From the NCBI GenBank assembly GCA_018241745.1, contig JAFEDG010000142.1:1-64000 (forward strand): DNA of 64,000 nt. The letters run 5' to 3'. Origin of the DNA: Pseudomonadota bacterium (GTDB lineage Bacteria; Pseudomonadota; Gammaproteobacteria; Burkholderiales; Casimicrobiaceae). This document shows, in pieces, positions 28,427-41,907 of the stretch (position 1 is its first letter; every line of letters starts with the position of its first letter). The position numbers were made by a program, and so were the translations under genes. The notes beneath the pieces are model-generated. The model saw only the letters and a list, made by a program, of their open reading frames with translations, was not told the DNA's origin and did no database searches.

Positions 28427-29808
28427 AGCACAAGGTCAAGCGCGTGCACTTCGTCGGCATCGGCGGCGCCGGCATGAGCGGCATCGCCGAGGTGCTGGCG
28501 ACGCAGGGCTACCAGGTGTCCGGCTCCGACCTCGCCGGCAATGCGGCGACGGCCCGGCTCGCGAAGCTCGGCGTGACGATCGCGCAGGGCCACGCCGCCG
28601 CGCATATCGCGGGCGCGGACGTCGTCGTCGTGTCGACGGCGGTCGCGGCCGACAACCCCGAGGTCGTCGCGGCGCGCGAACGCGGCGTGCCCGTCGTGCC
28701 GCGCGCGCTGATGCTCGCCGAGCTGATGCGGCTCAAGCAGGGCATCGCGGTCGCCGGCACGCACGGCAAGACGACGACGACGAGCCTCGTCGCGTCGGTG
28801 CTCGCCGAGGGCGGCCTCGACCCGACGTTCGTCATCGGCGGGCGCCTGCTCGCCGCCGACGCGAACGCACGGCTGGGCAGTGGCGACTATCTCGTTGCGG
28901 AAGCCGACGAGTCGGACGCGTCGTTCCTGCTGCTGACGCCCGCGATCGCCGTCGTGACGAACATCGACGAGGACCATATGGAAACGTATGGCCACGACTA
29001 CGCGCGGCTCGCGAAGGCGTTCACCGACTTCGTCCAGCGGCTGCCGTTCTACGGCGTGGCGGTGATGTGCCACGACGACGCGAACGTACGCGCGATCCTG
29101 CCCGGCCTCGCGCGGCAGACGCTCACCTACGGCCTGGACGAAGGCGCCGCGCTGCGCGCCGTCGACGTCGCGAACGTCGGCGGCCGGATGCGTTTCACCG
29201 CGCAGCAGAAGGGCCGTGCCGACCTCGTCGTCGAGCTCGCGCTGCCGGGTATCCACAACGTCCGCAACGCGCTGGCCGCGATCGCCGTCGGCCGCGAGAC
29301 CGGCGTCGACGACGCGGCGATCGCGCGCGCGCTGGCGGAGTTCCGCGGCGTCGGCCGCCGTTTCCAGGCCTACGGCGACGTGCCGATTCCCGGCGGCAAG
29401 TTCACGCTGATCGACGACTACGGCCATCACCCGGTGGAGATGGCAGCGGTCATCGACGCGGCGCGCGCGAGCTTTCCCGGCCGCCGCCTCGTGCTCGTGT
29501 TCCAGCCGCATCGCTACACGCGGACGCGCGACCTGTTCGAGGATTTCGTCCGCGTGCTGTCGACCGTGGATGCGCTGGTGCTGACCGACGTCTACGCCGC
29601 CGGCGAGGCGCCGATCGTCGCCGCCGACGGCCGCGCGCTCGCGCGGGCGCTGCGCGTCGCCGGCGCCGTCGAGCCGGTGTTCGTCGAAGCGTTGCCGGAC
29701 GTTGCCGCCGCCGTGCTGCGCGTCGCGCGACCCGGCGACGTCGTCATCACGATGGGGGCCGGGTCGATCGGCCAGGTCCCCGCACGCATCGCCAAGGGAT
29801 CCCGATGA
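28423..29808 (+). CDS. murC: UDP-N-acetylmuramate:L-alanine ligase
   Basis: 461 aa. First Mur ligase of the pathway, adding L-alanine to UDP-MurNAc. N-terminal dinucleotide-like motif [15 protein letters not shown] (about 8-22), P-loop GTHGKTTT (about 112-119), [17 protein letters not shown] and DDYGHHPVE (about 336-344) identify it. ATGA overlaps occur with murG upstream and murB downstream, so the block murG-murC-murB-ddlB is probably translated as a coupled unit. Confidence 0.96.
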   Translation: MKHKVKRVHFVGIGGAGMSGIAEVLATQGYQVSGSDLAGNAATARLAKLGVTIAQGHAAAHIAGADVVVVSTAVAADNPEVVAARERGVPVVPRALMLAELMRLKQGIAVAGTHGKTTTTSLVASVLAEGGLDPTFVIGGRLLAADANARLGSGDYLVAEADESDASFLLLTPAIAVVTNIDEDHMETYGHDYARLAKAFTDFVQRLPFYGVAVMCHDDANVRAILPGLARQTLTYGLDEGAALRAVDVANVGGRMRFTAQQKGRADLVVELALPGIHNVRNALAAIAVGRETGVDDAAIARALAEFRGVGRRFQAYGDVPIPGGKFTLIDDYGHHPVEMAAVIDAARASFPGRRLVLVFQPHRYTRTRDLFEDFVRVLSTVDALVLTDVYAAGEAPIVAADGRALARALRVAGAVEPVFVEALPDVAAAVLRVARPGDVVITMGAGSIGQVPARIAKGSR

Positions 29809-30721
29809 ACATGGTCGAGCCACGCCATTTCAAGAACCTGCGCGGCACCTTGACGCTCGATGCGCCGCTCGCGCGGCACACGACGTGGCGGGCCGGCGGG
29901 CACGCCGACGCGGTGTACGTGCCCGCCGACCGCGACGACCTCGCGCAATTCCTGCGCGACCTGCCGGTGTTCGAGGCGGTGACGGTGCTGGGCCTCGGCA
30001 GCAACGTGCTGGTGCGCGACGGCGGCATCCGCGGCGTCGTCATCCTGATGCACGACCCCGGCGCCGCGCTGGCCGTCGCCAACGGGCTGCTGTACGCCGA
30101 CGCGGGCGTCGCGTCGCCGAAGCTCGCGCGGTTCGCCGCGCTGCACGGCTGCGTCGGCGCCGAGTTCCTCGCAGGCATTCCGGGCACGATCGGCGGCGCG
30201 CTGGCGATGAACGCCGGCTGCTATGGGGGCGAGACGTGGAACCACGTCGCCAAGGTCGAGGTGCTGTGCCGTGACGGCACGTTTCACGTGCGCACGCCGG
30301 CCGACTACCGGACCGGCTATCGCAGCGTGCGCCGCGCGGATGGCGCCGCCCCGACCGGCATCTTCACGGCCGCGTGGTTCCGCTTCCCCGCCGGCGACGG
30401 CACGGCGGCGCGCGCGCGGATCCGCGAGCTGCTCGCGAAGCGGATCGCGACGCAGCCGCTGTCGCAACCCAATGCGGGCAGCGTGTTCCGCAATCCGGAG
30501 GGTGACCACGCGGCGCGGCTGATCGAGGCCTGCGGGCTCAAGGGCTACACGATCGGCACGGCGCAGGTGTCGACGAAGCACGCGAACTTCATCGTCAACC
30601 CCGGGCGCGATGCGCGCGCGGCCGACATCGAGGCGCTGATCGCGCACGTCCGCGCGACGGTGCGCGAGCGTACCGGCGTCGACCTCGAGCCCGAGGTGAA
30701 GATCATCGGCGAGGCGCGCGC

Positions 30722-30725
<4 letters not shown>
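29805..30725 (+). CDS. murB: UDP-N-acetylenolpyruvoylglucosamine reductase
   Basis: 306 aa, FAD- and NADPH-dependent, reduces UDP-GlcNAc-enolpyruvate to UDP-MurNAc. FAD-binding [13 protein letters not shown] (about 64-76), [19 protein letters not shown] (about 125-143), catalytic Ser in [11 protein letters not shown] (about 225-235), and the C-terminal Glu in [11 protein letters not shown] 29805 overlaps the murC stop. It begins with a short leader (MNMVEPRHF) before the family start; ATG 29811 is a second possibility. Confidence 0.95.
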
Positions 30726-31637
<912 letters not shown>

Positions 31638-31648
<11 letters not shown>

Positions 31649-32393
31649 CGCAAAGGCGATGAACGCCGCCGCGCTCACGCTGGCCCTGATCGCGCTGGTC
31701 GCGCTCGTCGGCGGTGCGCTGGCGTGGGCGGTCCGCCAGCCGGCATTCGCCTACCGCACCGTCGTCGTCGAGACATCGCTCGCGCGCGCCGACGCGGCGC
31801 ACGTCGAGTCCATCATTCGCGGCGAGCTGTCCGGTACGTTCTTCACGCTGAACTTGCCGCGTGCCCGCGCCGCGATCGCGACGGTGCCGTGGGTCAAGAC
31901 GGTGGCGCTGCGCCGCCAATGGCCCGGGACACTGGCGGTGATGATCGAGGAGCACCAGCCGCTCGCGCGCTGGAACGAAGGCGCGCTCGTCGACACGACC
32001 GGCGAGGTGTTCACCGCGGACTACGACGGCGACCTGCCGCAGTTCTCGGGGCCCGACGGGCGTGCCGGCGACGTCGCCGCGCGCTACCGGGCGTGGAAGG
32101 ACGCGCTCGCGCCGCTGGGCCTCGCGCTGAACGGCGTCGCGCTGTCACCGCGCGACAGCTGGTCGCTCGCCGCGGCGCGCGACGACGCGCCGCTGAAGAT
32201 CGAGCTCGGCCGCACCAACCCCGACGAGCGGCTGGCACGGCTCGTCGCGAATTATCCGCGGACCGTCGGTGCGCTCGTGCGCAACGGCACCAACGTGGGC
32301 TACGTGGACCTGCGCTACCGCGCGGGCTTTGCAGTACGGGTGCCCGGCTTCCGCGAGAAGCCGGTGAAGGGCATGGCCTCGGGCACGACCTGA
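31638..32393 (+). CDS. ftsQ: Cell division protein FtsQ
   Basis: 251 aa bitopic divisome protein. A short cytosolic N-terminus, one transmembrane helix (about 9-32), a POTRA domain (about 38-105) with [29 protein letters not shown], and a beta domain ending near [14 protein letters not shown], the FtsB/FtsL docking region. ATG 31638 lies inside the ddlB 3' end. Followed by ftsA after 40 bp. Confidence 0.93.
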
Positions 32394-32433
32394 GCCGCCA
32401 ATCGAGACGCAGGGACGGACGAAAGACACGGGC

Positions 32434-33666
32434 ATGGTCAGGGAAGCGAAGAACCTCATCGTCGGGCTCGACATCGGCACGTCGAAGATCGTCGCGCTGG
32501 TGGCGGAAGTCGCGCCGGACGGCGGTTTCAACATCGTCGGCATGGGCTCCGCGCCGTCGCGCGGGCTGAAGCGCGGGGTCGTCGTCAACATCGAGGCGAC
32601 GATGGCCTCCATCCAGCGCGCGCTCGAGGAAGCCGAGGCGATGGGCGACTGCCGGATCGCCGAGGTCTACACGGGCGTCGCCGGCAGCCACATCCGCAGC
32701 CTCAACTCGAGCGGCATGGTCGCGATCAAGGAAAAGGAAGTCACGCACGCCGACATCGACCGCGTGATCGAGACGGCCAAGGCGATCGCGATTCCCAACG
32801 ACCAGCAGATCCTGCACATCCTGCCGCAGGAATTCATCATCGACGGCCAGGAGGACGTGCGCGAGCCGCTCGGCATGAGCGGCGTGCGGCTCGAGGTCAA
32901 GGTGCACATCGTCACCGGAGCGGTGTCGGCCGTCGAGAACATCGTCAAGTGCGTGCGCCGCTGCGGTCTCGAGGTGAAGGACGTGATCCTGCAGCCGCTC
33001 GCGTCGGCGCGCGCCGTGCTGAACGACGACGAGAAGGAGCTCGGCGTCTGCCTGATGGACATCGGCGGCGGCACGACGGACATCGCGGTGTTCGCGGGCG
33101 GCGCGATCCGCCACACCGCCGTGATCCCGATCGCCGGCGACCAGATCACCAACGACATCGCGATGACGTTGCGCACGCCGACCAAGGACGCGGAGGAACT
33201 GAAGCTCCGCCACGGCTGCGCGCTGCGCCAGCTCGCGAGCCCCGGCGAGATCGTCGAGGTGCCGGGCGTCGGCGAGCGCGGTGCGCGGAAGCTGTCGCGC
33301 CAGATGCTCGCCGAGGTGATCGAGCCGCGCGTCGAGGAGCTTTATTCGCTCGTGCAGGCGGAGCTGCGCCGCTCCGGCTTCGAGGAACTGCTGTCGTCGG
33401 GGATCGTCGTCACGGGCGGCACGGCGCTGCTCGCCGGCATCGTCGAGCTCGGCGAGGAGGTGTTCCACCTGCCGTGCCGCGTCGGCGTGCCCAACGTCGC
33501 CGGCGGCCTCGCGGACGTCATGCAGAGCCCGCGCTACGCGACGGCCGTGGGCCTGCTGATGGAAGCGAGCGACGACTGGATCCGCGACGAATCGGCGCGG
33601 GAGAAGGTGCGCGGCATCGGCGGCATGGCAGAACGGATGAAGCTCTGGTTCAAGGCGAATTTCTGA
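32434..33666 (+). CDS. ftsA: Cell division protein FtsA
   Basis: 410 aa actin-like protein that tethers FtsZ to the membrane. ATP-binding GLDIGTSKIVALVAEV (about 11-26), a 1C-domain region (about 84-160), MDIGGGTTDIAVF (about 209-221), and VVTGGTALLAGI. The C-terminus GMAERMKLWFKANF forms the amphipathic membrane-targeting helix. The 40-bp gap before it and the 134-bp gap after it are the largest breaks between ftsI and ftsZ and could carry internal promoters; none is clear. Confidence 0.95.
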   Translation: MVREAKNLIVGLDIGTSKIVALVAEVAPDGGFNIVGMGSAPSRGLKRGVVVNIEATMASIQRALEEAEAMGDCRIAEVYTGVAGSHIRSLNSSGMVAIKEKEVTHADIDRVIETAKAIAIPNDQQILHILPQEFIIDGQEDVREPLGMSGVRLEVKVHIVTGAVSAVENIVKCVRRCGLEVKDVILQPLASARAVLNDDEKELGVCLMDIGGGTTDIAVFAGGAIRHTAVIPIAGDQITNDIAMTLRTPTKDAEELKLRHGCALRQLASPGEIVEVPGVGERGARKLSRQMLAEVIEPRVEELYSLVQAELRRSGFEELLSSGIVVTGGTALLAGIVELGEEVFHLPCRVGVPNVAGGLADVMQSPRYATAVGLLMEASDDWIRDESAREKVRGIGGMAERMKLWFKANF

Positions 33667-33800
33667 ACCGGGAATCAGGAACCAGGCGTCAGCAGACAGA
33701 AGTCGGATTCAGCGGACGGGCATCAGGGAACCACGACAGAGCGCGCGAGCGCCACGGAACGAAGCGACGGATCAACCTCGACAGGACGAAAGGAAACACC

Positions 33801-34991
33801 ATGTTTGAAATCATCGACCAGGCGCCTGCGGACGGCGCAGTCATCAAGGTCATCGGTGTAGGCGGGTGCGGCGGCAACGCGGTGGAGCACATGATCGGCC
33901 GCGGCTTGAGCGGCGTGGAGTTCATCTGCGCCAATACGGACGCGCAGGCGCTGAAGCGCTCGACGGCGCGCACGCAGCTGCAGCTCGGCACGACGCTGAC
34001 GCGGGGCCTGGGCGCCGGCGCGCGGCCGGAGATCGGGCGCGACGCCGCGATGGAGGATCGCGACCGCGTCGCCGAGATGATCGAAGGCGCGGACATGCTG
34101 TTCATCACGGCCGGCATGGGCGGCGGCACGGGCACCGGTGCCGCGCCGGTGATCGCCGAGATCGCGAAGAGCCTCAACATCCTGACGGTCGCCGTCGTCA
34201 CGCGGCCGTTCGCGTTCGAAGGCAAGCGCCAGCGCGTCGCGCAGGCGGGCATCGACGAGCTGCAGAAGAAGGTGGACTCGCTGATCATCATCCCGAACGA
34301 CAAGCTGATGGCCGTGCTGGGCGAGGACGTGTCGGTCATCGACGCCTATGCGGCGGCCAACGACGTGCTGCACGGGGCGGTCTCGGGCATCGCGGAAGTG
34401 ATCAACAACGCGGGCATGGTCAACGTCGACTTCGCCGACGTGCGCACCGTGATGGGCGAGGTGGGGATGGCGATGATGGGCTCGGCCACCGCGCGCGGCG
34501 CGGACCGCGCGCAGCAGGCGGCGCGCCAGGCCGTCAAGAGCCCGCTGCTCGAGGAAGTCAACCTCGCGGGCGCGCGCGGCGTACTGGTCAACATCACCGC
34601 GTCGATGGGCCTCAAGATGAAGGAGTACCACGACGTCATGAACACCATCAAGGAGTTCACGGCGGACGACGCGATGGTGATCGTGGGCACGGTGATCGAC
34701 GACACGATGGACGACGCGTTGCGCGTGACGATGATCGCCACCGGCCTGGGTGCTGCCGGCACGCAGTCGGCACACGCGGCGCAGCCGATGCAGAAGCCGC
34801 GCCTCGACCTGGTCGAGACGGTCATCGAGCGCACGGGTACCGACAACGCGGGCATCGTCGTGACCGAGGCGATCGACTACGACAAGCTGGACCAGCCGGC
34901 CGTGGTCCGCCGTCGCCAGCCGGGAAGCGGGCGCGAGACGTCGTTCGACGCGGCCGACATCCCGGCGTTCCTGCGCAAGCAGGCGGACTGA
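33801..34991 (+). CDS. ftsZ: Cell division GTPase FtsZ
   Basis: 396 aa tubulin homologue forming the Z ring. N-terminal VIKVIGVGGCGGNAV, tubulin signature GGGTGTGAA (about 107-115), synergy-loop region NVDFADVRTVM, and the conserved C-terminal peptide DIPAFLRKQ that binds FtsA and ZapD. AAGGA sits 6 bp before ATG 33801, a good ribosome site for a highly expressed protein. ZapD, which contacts that C-terminal peptide, is encoded at 44021 in this window. Confidence 0.97.
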   Translation: MFEIIDQAPADGAVIKVIGVGGCGGNAVEHMIGRGLSGVEFICANTDAQALKRSTARTQLQLGTTLTRGLGAGARPEIGRDAAMEDRDRVAEMIEGADMLFITAGMGGGTGTGAAPVIAEIAKSLNILTVAVVTRPFAFEGKRQRVAQAGIDELQKKVDSLIIIPNDKLMAVLGEDVSVIDAYAAANDVLHGAVSGIAEVINNAGMVNVDFADVRTVMGEVGMAMMGSATARGADRAQQAARQAVKSPLLEEVNLAGARGVLVNITASMGLKMKEYHDVMNTIKEFTADDAMVIVGTVIDDTMDDALRVTMIATGLGAAGTQSAHAAQPMQKPRLDLVETVIERTGTDNAGIVVTEAIDYDKLDQPAVVRRRQPGSGRETSFDAADIPAFLRKQAD

Positions 34992-35062
34992 AGGCGTGGC
35001 CGGCAACCGTGGAAATGACGTGAATACGCGGGGGGACGGGGCCTTCGGCGCGACCCCTCGCG

Positions 35063-35071
35063 TGCTAAACT
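35063..35071 (+). promoter_or_regulatory. Possible extended -10 promoter for lpxC
   Basis: TGCTAAACT (TG at 35063-35064, TAAACT at 35066-35071) stands 44 bp before the lpxC start in an otherwise GC-rich gap. No good -35 box. It would let lpxC be expressed apart from the rest of the cluster. Confidence 0.35.
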
Positions 35072-35114
35072 CGATCGGCTTTCCCGGAGCCCGACAATAA
35101 CCGTCCGCACAACG

Positions 35115-36029
35115 ATGCTCAGGCAGCGAACCCTCAAGGCTCCGATCACGACCACCGGTGTCGGCTTGCACACCGGCGCGCGCGTGGAGCTGGGGCTGCA
35201 TCCGGCCGGCGTCGACACGGGCGTCGTGTTCCGCCGCACGGACCTGCCGGGCGGCCCTCGCGTGCAGGGGATCGCCAGCAACGTCGGCGACACGCGACTG
35301 TCGTCGTCGCTGAAGGACGGCGCGGCGTCCGTGTCGACGGTCGAGCACCTGATGTCGGCGCTCGCGGGCCTCGGCATCGACAACCTGGCCGTCGACGTCG
35401 CCGGTCCCGAGATCCCGATCCTCGACGGCAGCGCCGGGCCGTTCGTATTCCTGCTGCAGTCCGCGGGCATCGTCGAGCAGAAGGCGCCCAAGCGCTACCT
35501 GCGCGTGCGGCAGCCGGTCGAAGTACGCGAGGGCGACAAGTGGGCGCGCTTCGAGCCCTACGACGGCCTGAAGCTCGACCTCACGTTCGATTTCCCGCAC
35601 CCGGTGTTCGGGTCCGAGAACCGGCACGTCGTCATCGACTTCGCCGAGGATTCGTACGTCCGCGAGGTGGCGCGCGCACGCACGTTCGGCTTCATGCAGG
35701 ACGTGGAAGCGATGCGCGCGGCGGGCCTGGGCCTCGGCGGCAGCCTGCAGAACGCGATCGTGCTCGACGAGACCAAGGTCCTCAACAGCGAGGGCCTGCG
35801 CTACGACAACGAGTTCGTCCGCCACAAGCTGCTCGACGCGATCGGCGACCTGTACCTGCTGGGCCATCCGTTGATCGGCCAGTACACGGCCGCGCGTACG
35901 GGCCACCACGTCAACAACCTGGCCGCGCGCGCACTGCTCGCCAATGCCGCCGCGTTCGAGGTCGTGACGTTCGCCAACGAGGACGAGGTCCCGGCGGCTT
36001 TCCACGGCTGGCAGCTCGCGCCGGCCTGA
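35115..36029 (+). CDS. lpxC: UDP-3-O-acyl-N-acetylglucosamine deacetylase
   Basis: 304 aa zinc enzyme performing the committed step of lipid A synthesis. Starts [18 protein letters not shown]. Zinc ligands are His in VEHLMSAL (about 78) and His/Asp in [16 protein letters not shown] (about 238 and 242). The catalytic His is in TGHHVNN (about 264-265). It ends the classical dcw order, 123 bp after ftsZ. Its presence confirms an LPS-bearing outer membrane. Confidence 0.96.
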   Translation: MLRQRTLKAPITTTGVGLHTGARVELGLHPAGVDTGVVFRRTDLPGGPRVQGIASNVGDTRLSSSLKDGAASVSTVEHLMSALAGLGIDNLAVDVAGPEIPILDGSAGPFVFLLQSAGIVEQKAPKRYLRVRQPVEVREGDKWARFEPYDGLKLDLTFDFPHPVFGSENRHVVIDFAEDSYVREVARARTFGFMQDVEAMRAAGLGLGGSLQNAIVLDETKVLNSEGLRYDNEFVRHKLLDAIGDLYLLGHPLIGQYTAARTGHHVNNLAARALLANAAAFEVVTFANEDEVPAAFHGWQLAPA

Positions 36030-36074
36030 TCTGCGCGCACCCGCATCGCTGCGGCCGGGCGTCCCGCGCGCACC

Positions 36075-36275
36075 ATGGTCATCGTCCGGCTGTTGCTGGC
36101 CCTGGGCCTCATCGCAATCGGGGTCGCCGGGTTCATGTACCTGTGGACGCGCGACCGCCGTTACCTGCGGTTCATCGTGCTTGTCGCCAAGTTCACGCTC
36201 CTCGTGATGCTGGGCGTGCTGCTGCTCGCCGCGGCGGAGCGGCTGCTGATGCCGGTCGTGGGGCCGCTGCTGTAG
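36075..36275 (+). CDS. Small two-helix membrane protein
   Basis: 66 aa. Two predicted transmembrane helices (about 3-23 and 33-55) joined by a short basic loop WTRDRRYLRF. No family recognised. ATG 36075 follows lpxC by 45 bp on the same strand. Its TAG stop is immediately followed by the large inverted repeat, which may even supply that stop. Comparable small membrane ORFs after lpxC are plausible in relatives, but I cannot check. Confidence 0.6.
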   Translation: MVIVRLLLALGLIAIGVAGFMYLWTRDRRYLRFIVLVAKFTLLVMLGVLLLAAAERLLMPVVGPLL

Positions 36276-36329
36276 GGGTCCGACCCTATTTATCCGCGGC
36301 ACGGCCGGCGGATAAATAGGGTCGGACCC
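36276..36329. repeat. REP-like inverted repeat with perfect 22-bp arms
   Basis: Arms at 36276-36297 and 36308-36329 are exact reverse complements around a 10-nt loop. Each arm holds a smaller palindrome, GGGTC-C-GACCC, then CTATTTATCC, more AT-rich than its surroundings. It exactly fills the space between the convergent small membrane gene and dciA, touching both TAG stops. It can fold as a strong hairpin and may end transcription both ways. GGGTC...GACCC palindromes followed by TATTTAT-like sequence resemble REP elements associated with RAYT transposases; that link is inference. Confidence 0.8.
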
Positions 36330-36766
36330 TAGCGCCGCCGCAACAGCCGCTCGACGCTCGCCCGCAACGGACCCTCGGGCAGTCGGTCCCGAAGCTCGGC
36401 CAGCACCGGAATGGCGCTTCTATCTAGCTGATTTGTAACATTTTTGCGTGGCGGGGCTGCGTGCGTCCGCGGTTGCACCACGACCCTGATCGCCGTAAAC
36501 TTCCACCCCTCGCGCAGCAGGCGGGCCTGGAGGTCCGGGACCCGCTGCCTGAGGACGGCCGCCACCGCGCCGCTCGGGCCCGCGAGGACCAACACGTCGG
36601 AAGCCGCGTCGGCGACCGCCAGTTCGCCGGCGACGGCACGTGGCACGCCGCGCGCGACCACGGCCAGGATGGCGGCGTCCCGCGCGCGGCGGCGCTCCCA
36701 GCCAGCCAGCGCCGGCTCGTCGGCGACGACGCGGGACAGCGTGCGGATGGGCGAACGGGACGGCAT
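36329..36766 (-). CDS. dciA: DciA family (DUF721) helicase-loading protein
   Basis: 145 aa. An N-terminal DUF721 domain (about 10-95; RVVADEPALAGWERRR, then FTAIRVVVQPR) is followed by a C-terminal tail. DciA loads the replicative helicase DnaB in bacteria lacking DnaC. Placement between lpxC and secA matches other proteobacteria. ATG 36766 is 33 bp from the divergent M23 gene. The TAG stop abuts the inverted repeat. Family assignment rests on weak sequence similarity and context. Confidence 0.75.
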   Translation of the reverse strand: MPSRSPIRTLSRVVADEPALAGWERRRARDAAILAVVARGVPRAVAGELAVADAASDVLVLAGPSGAVAAVLRQRVPDLQARLLREGWKFTAIRVVVQPRTHAAPPRKNVTNQLDRSAIPVLAELRDRLPEGPLRASVERLLRRR

Positions 36767-36799
36767 CTCGCGAGGCGGAAGCAACACAGGATCGTCGAA

Positions 36800-37765
36800 T
36801 TGAACATCATTCTGGTCTCCGGCGCCAACGCGAGGGCGCGCACGATCACCGTCGACTGGCGACACTGGGTCGTCGGCGGCCTCACGCTGCTGACGCTGTT
36901 CATCACGTTTACGCTGATCTTCAATTTCTTCACGCTGCGCTGGGCCGCCGCGGTCCAGCACCCATGGCTGCAGGCGATCGTGCTCGCCGACCAGCGCGAG
37001 GAAGCGCGCCGTGCGCAGGAGCGCGTCCAGGGGCACCTCAACGCGATGGCCGTGCGGCTGGGCGAGCTGCAGGCCCAGGTGCTGCGGCTCGAGGGCCTTG
37101 GCGAGCGGCTGGCCAAGAGTGCGGGACTCAAGCCCCAGGAACTGCCGTCGCTGACGCCGGAAACCGCGCCTGGTCGTGGCGGGCCGATCTCGTCGCTGCC
37201 GCAGAAGGCGCTGTCCGAGGACGAGTTCGCCGACCTCTTGAAGTCGCTGTCGCGCGACGTCGAGTTGCGCGCGGACCAGTACGGCGTGCTCGACGCGCTG
37301 CTGACACAGGACTCGGCGAATCGCAAGTTCCTGCCCACGGCGATGCCGGTGACCAACGGCTGGTACTCGTCGAACTTCGGCTATCGGATCGATCCGTTCA
37401 CGGGGCTGCAGACGTTCCACGAAGGGGTCGATTTCCCCGCCGAGGTCGGCACGCCCGTCGTTGCGACGGCCAGCGGCAAGGTCATCTTCGCGGACACCCA
37501 CCCCGAGTACGGTAAAATGGTGGAGATCGACCATGGCAACGGCCTGACGACGCGGTATGCCCACGCGTCGAAGCTGCTGGTGAAGGAGGGCGACCTCGTC
37601 GTCCGCGGCCAGGCCATCGCGCTGGTCGGCACCACGGGGCGCTCCACCGGGCCACACCTGCACTATGAAGTCCGGCTCAATGGCGCGGCGCAGAATCCCG
37701 TGCGCTTCCTGAACGTCAACGTGGCCGATGGCAGCCTGGGCGCGCGCAAGCGCGACTTGCGCTAG
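36800..37765 (+). CDS. M23 metallopeptidase-domain protein, membrane anchored
   Basis: 321 aa. One transmembrane helix (about 25-48), a coiled coil (about 58-110), then a LytM/M23 domain. Zinc motif residues are present: HEGVDFP (HxxxD, about 212) and HLHYEV (HxH, about 291), so it is probably an active peptidoglycan endopeptidase rather than a pure activator. The start is TTG 36800, with AGGA 8 bp upstream; homologues start near NIILVS. Encoded next to secA and the dcw cluster, it may act in septal or elongation wall remodelling. Confidence 0.88.
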   Translation: MNIILVSGANARARTITVDWRHWVVGGLTLLTLFITFTLIFNFFTLRWAAAVQHPWLQAIVLADQREEARRAQERVQGHLNAMAVRLGELQAQVLRLEGLGERLAKSAGLKPQELPSLTPETAPGRGGPISSLPQKALSEDEFADLLKSLSRDVELRADQYGVLDALLTQDSANRKFLPTAMPVTNGWYSSNFGYRIDPFTGLQTFHEGVDFPAEVGTPVVATASGKVIFADTHPEYGKMVEIDHGNGLTTRYAHASKLLVKEGDLVVRGQAIALVGTTGRSTGPHLHYEVRLNGAAQNPVRFLNVNVADGSLGARKRDLR

Positions 37766-37855
37766 GCCCGACACCCGCCCGGTCGCGCCGGCACCTGCGA
37801 CCGCCCGGCCGCGCGCGCCTTGCAAAACGCGTTTCGGCCGCCATTTCAACGCTCC

Positions 37856-40609
<2,754 letters not shown>

Positions 40610-40657
40610 CGGCGCGCGGACGATATCGACGCTGACGCGCGGCCTTAAGGGGCGACA

Positions 40658-41902
40658 ATGCCGGTCAACTACACGCCGCCCACGGCATCCGCGCTGCGTC
40701 CGGTCGCCGGGGTGAGGCTGGGCGCCGCCGCCGCGCGTATCAAGAACTGGGACCGCAACGACGTCGTGCTGGTGGCGTGCGATCCCGGCACCGTGGCGGC
40801 AGGCGTCTTCACGCGCAACCGCTTCTGCGCCGCGCCGGTCACGCTGTGCCGCGAGCATCTCGCTGCGCAGGCGGGCAACAGCGGCGACTTCCGCGGGCTC
40901 GTGATCAACGCGGGCAATGCGAATGCCGGCACCGGCGCGCCTGGCCTCGCCGATGCGCACCGCGTGTGCGATGCCACGGCGCAGTTGCTCGGCGTACCGC
41001 CGCAATCGGTGCTGACGTACTCGACCGGCGTCATCATGGAGCCGCTGCCGGTGGACCGGCTGGTCGCGGCGCTCCCCGCGGCCGCCGCGGCGCTCGGCGA
41101 AGACCAGTGGTTCGTCGCCGCCAACGCGATCATGACGACGGACACGGTGCCGAAGGCCGCGTCGCGCGTCGTCGACATCGGCGGCGCGCAGGTCACCGTC
41201 ACCGGCATGGCCAAGGGCTCCGGCATGATCCATCCGGACATGGCCACGATGCTCGCGTTCATCGCCACCGACGCCGCGATCGCACAGGACGTGCTGACGC
41301 CGCTGTTGCGCGACATCGCGAACCGCTCGTTCAACTGTGCCACCGTCGACGGCGACACGTCGACCAACGACAGCTTCGTGCTCGCGGCGACCGGCCGCGT
41401 GGCGATGGCGCCGATCCGCGACGCGCTGGATCCGCGGCTCGCCACGCTGCGCCGCGCACTGGAGGACGTCGCGGTCACGCTCGCGCAGGCGATCGTCCGC
41501 GACGGCGAAGGCGCGACCAAGTTCATCGCGATCACCGTCGAGCACGGGCGCGATGCGGACGAATGCCGCCGCGTCGCGTTCGGCATCGCGCACTCGCCGC
41601 TCGTGAAGACGGCGTTCTTCGCGTCGGACCCGAACCTCGGCCGCATCGTGTGCGCGATCGGCAACGCCGCGGCGGAAGACCTCGACACGGCCGGCGTCTC
41701 GTTCTGGCTCGACGACGTGCTGGTCGTCGACCACGGCGGCCGCGCACCGGGTTATCGCGAGGAAGACGGCCAGCGCGTGATGGGCAAGCCCGAGATCGCG
41801 GTGCGCGTGGACCTGGGCGCGCGCGGCGACGCCAGCGCCACCGTGTGGACCTGCGATTTCTCGCACGACTACGTGTCGATCAACGCCGACTACCGCTCCT
41901 GA
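40658..41902 (+). CDS. argJ: Bifunctional glutamate N-acetyltransferase / amino-acid acetyltransferase
   Basis: 414 aa. ArgJ recycles acetyl groups from N-acetylornithine to glutamate in arginine synthesis, and may also use acetyl-CoA. It self-cleaves into two chains between Ala and Thr of MATML, here at about 196/197 within [14 protein letters not shown]; Thr197 is the nucleophile. The oxyanion motif STGVI (about 127-131) is present. Other arg genes are not in the window. Follows secA, a common betaproteobacterial arrangement. Confidence 0.95.
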   Translation: MPVNYTPPTASALRPVAGVRLGAAAARIKNWDRNDVVLVACDPGTVAAGVFTRNRFCAAPVTLCREHLAAQAGNSGDFRGLVINAGNANAGTGAPGLADAHRVCDATAQLLGVPPQSVLTYSTGVIMEPLPVDRLVAALPAAAAALGEDQWFVAANAIMTTDTVPKAASRVVDIGGAQVTVTGMAKGSGMIHPDMATMLAFIATDAAIAQDVLTPLLRDIANRSFNCATVDGDTSTNDSFVLAATGRVAMAPIRDALDPRLATLRRALEDVAVTLAQAIVRDGEGATKFIAITVEHGRDADECRRVAFGIAHSPLVKTAFFASDPNLGRIVCAIGNAAAEDLDTAGVSFWLDDVLVVDHGGRAPGYREEDGQRVMGKPEIAVRVDLGARGDASATVWTCDFSHDYVSINADYRS

Positions 41903-41907
41903 CGGGC

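Noticed and set aside
37511..37516. TAAAAT hexamer as an internal promoter for secA
   Set aside because: It lies inside the conserved M23 domain coding region, 345 bp before secA, with no -35 box.
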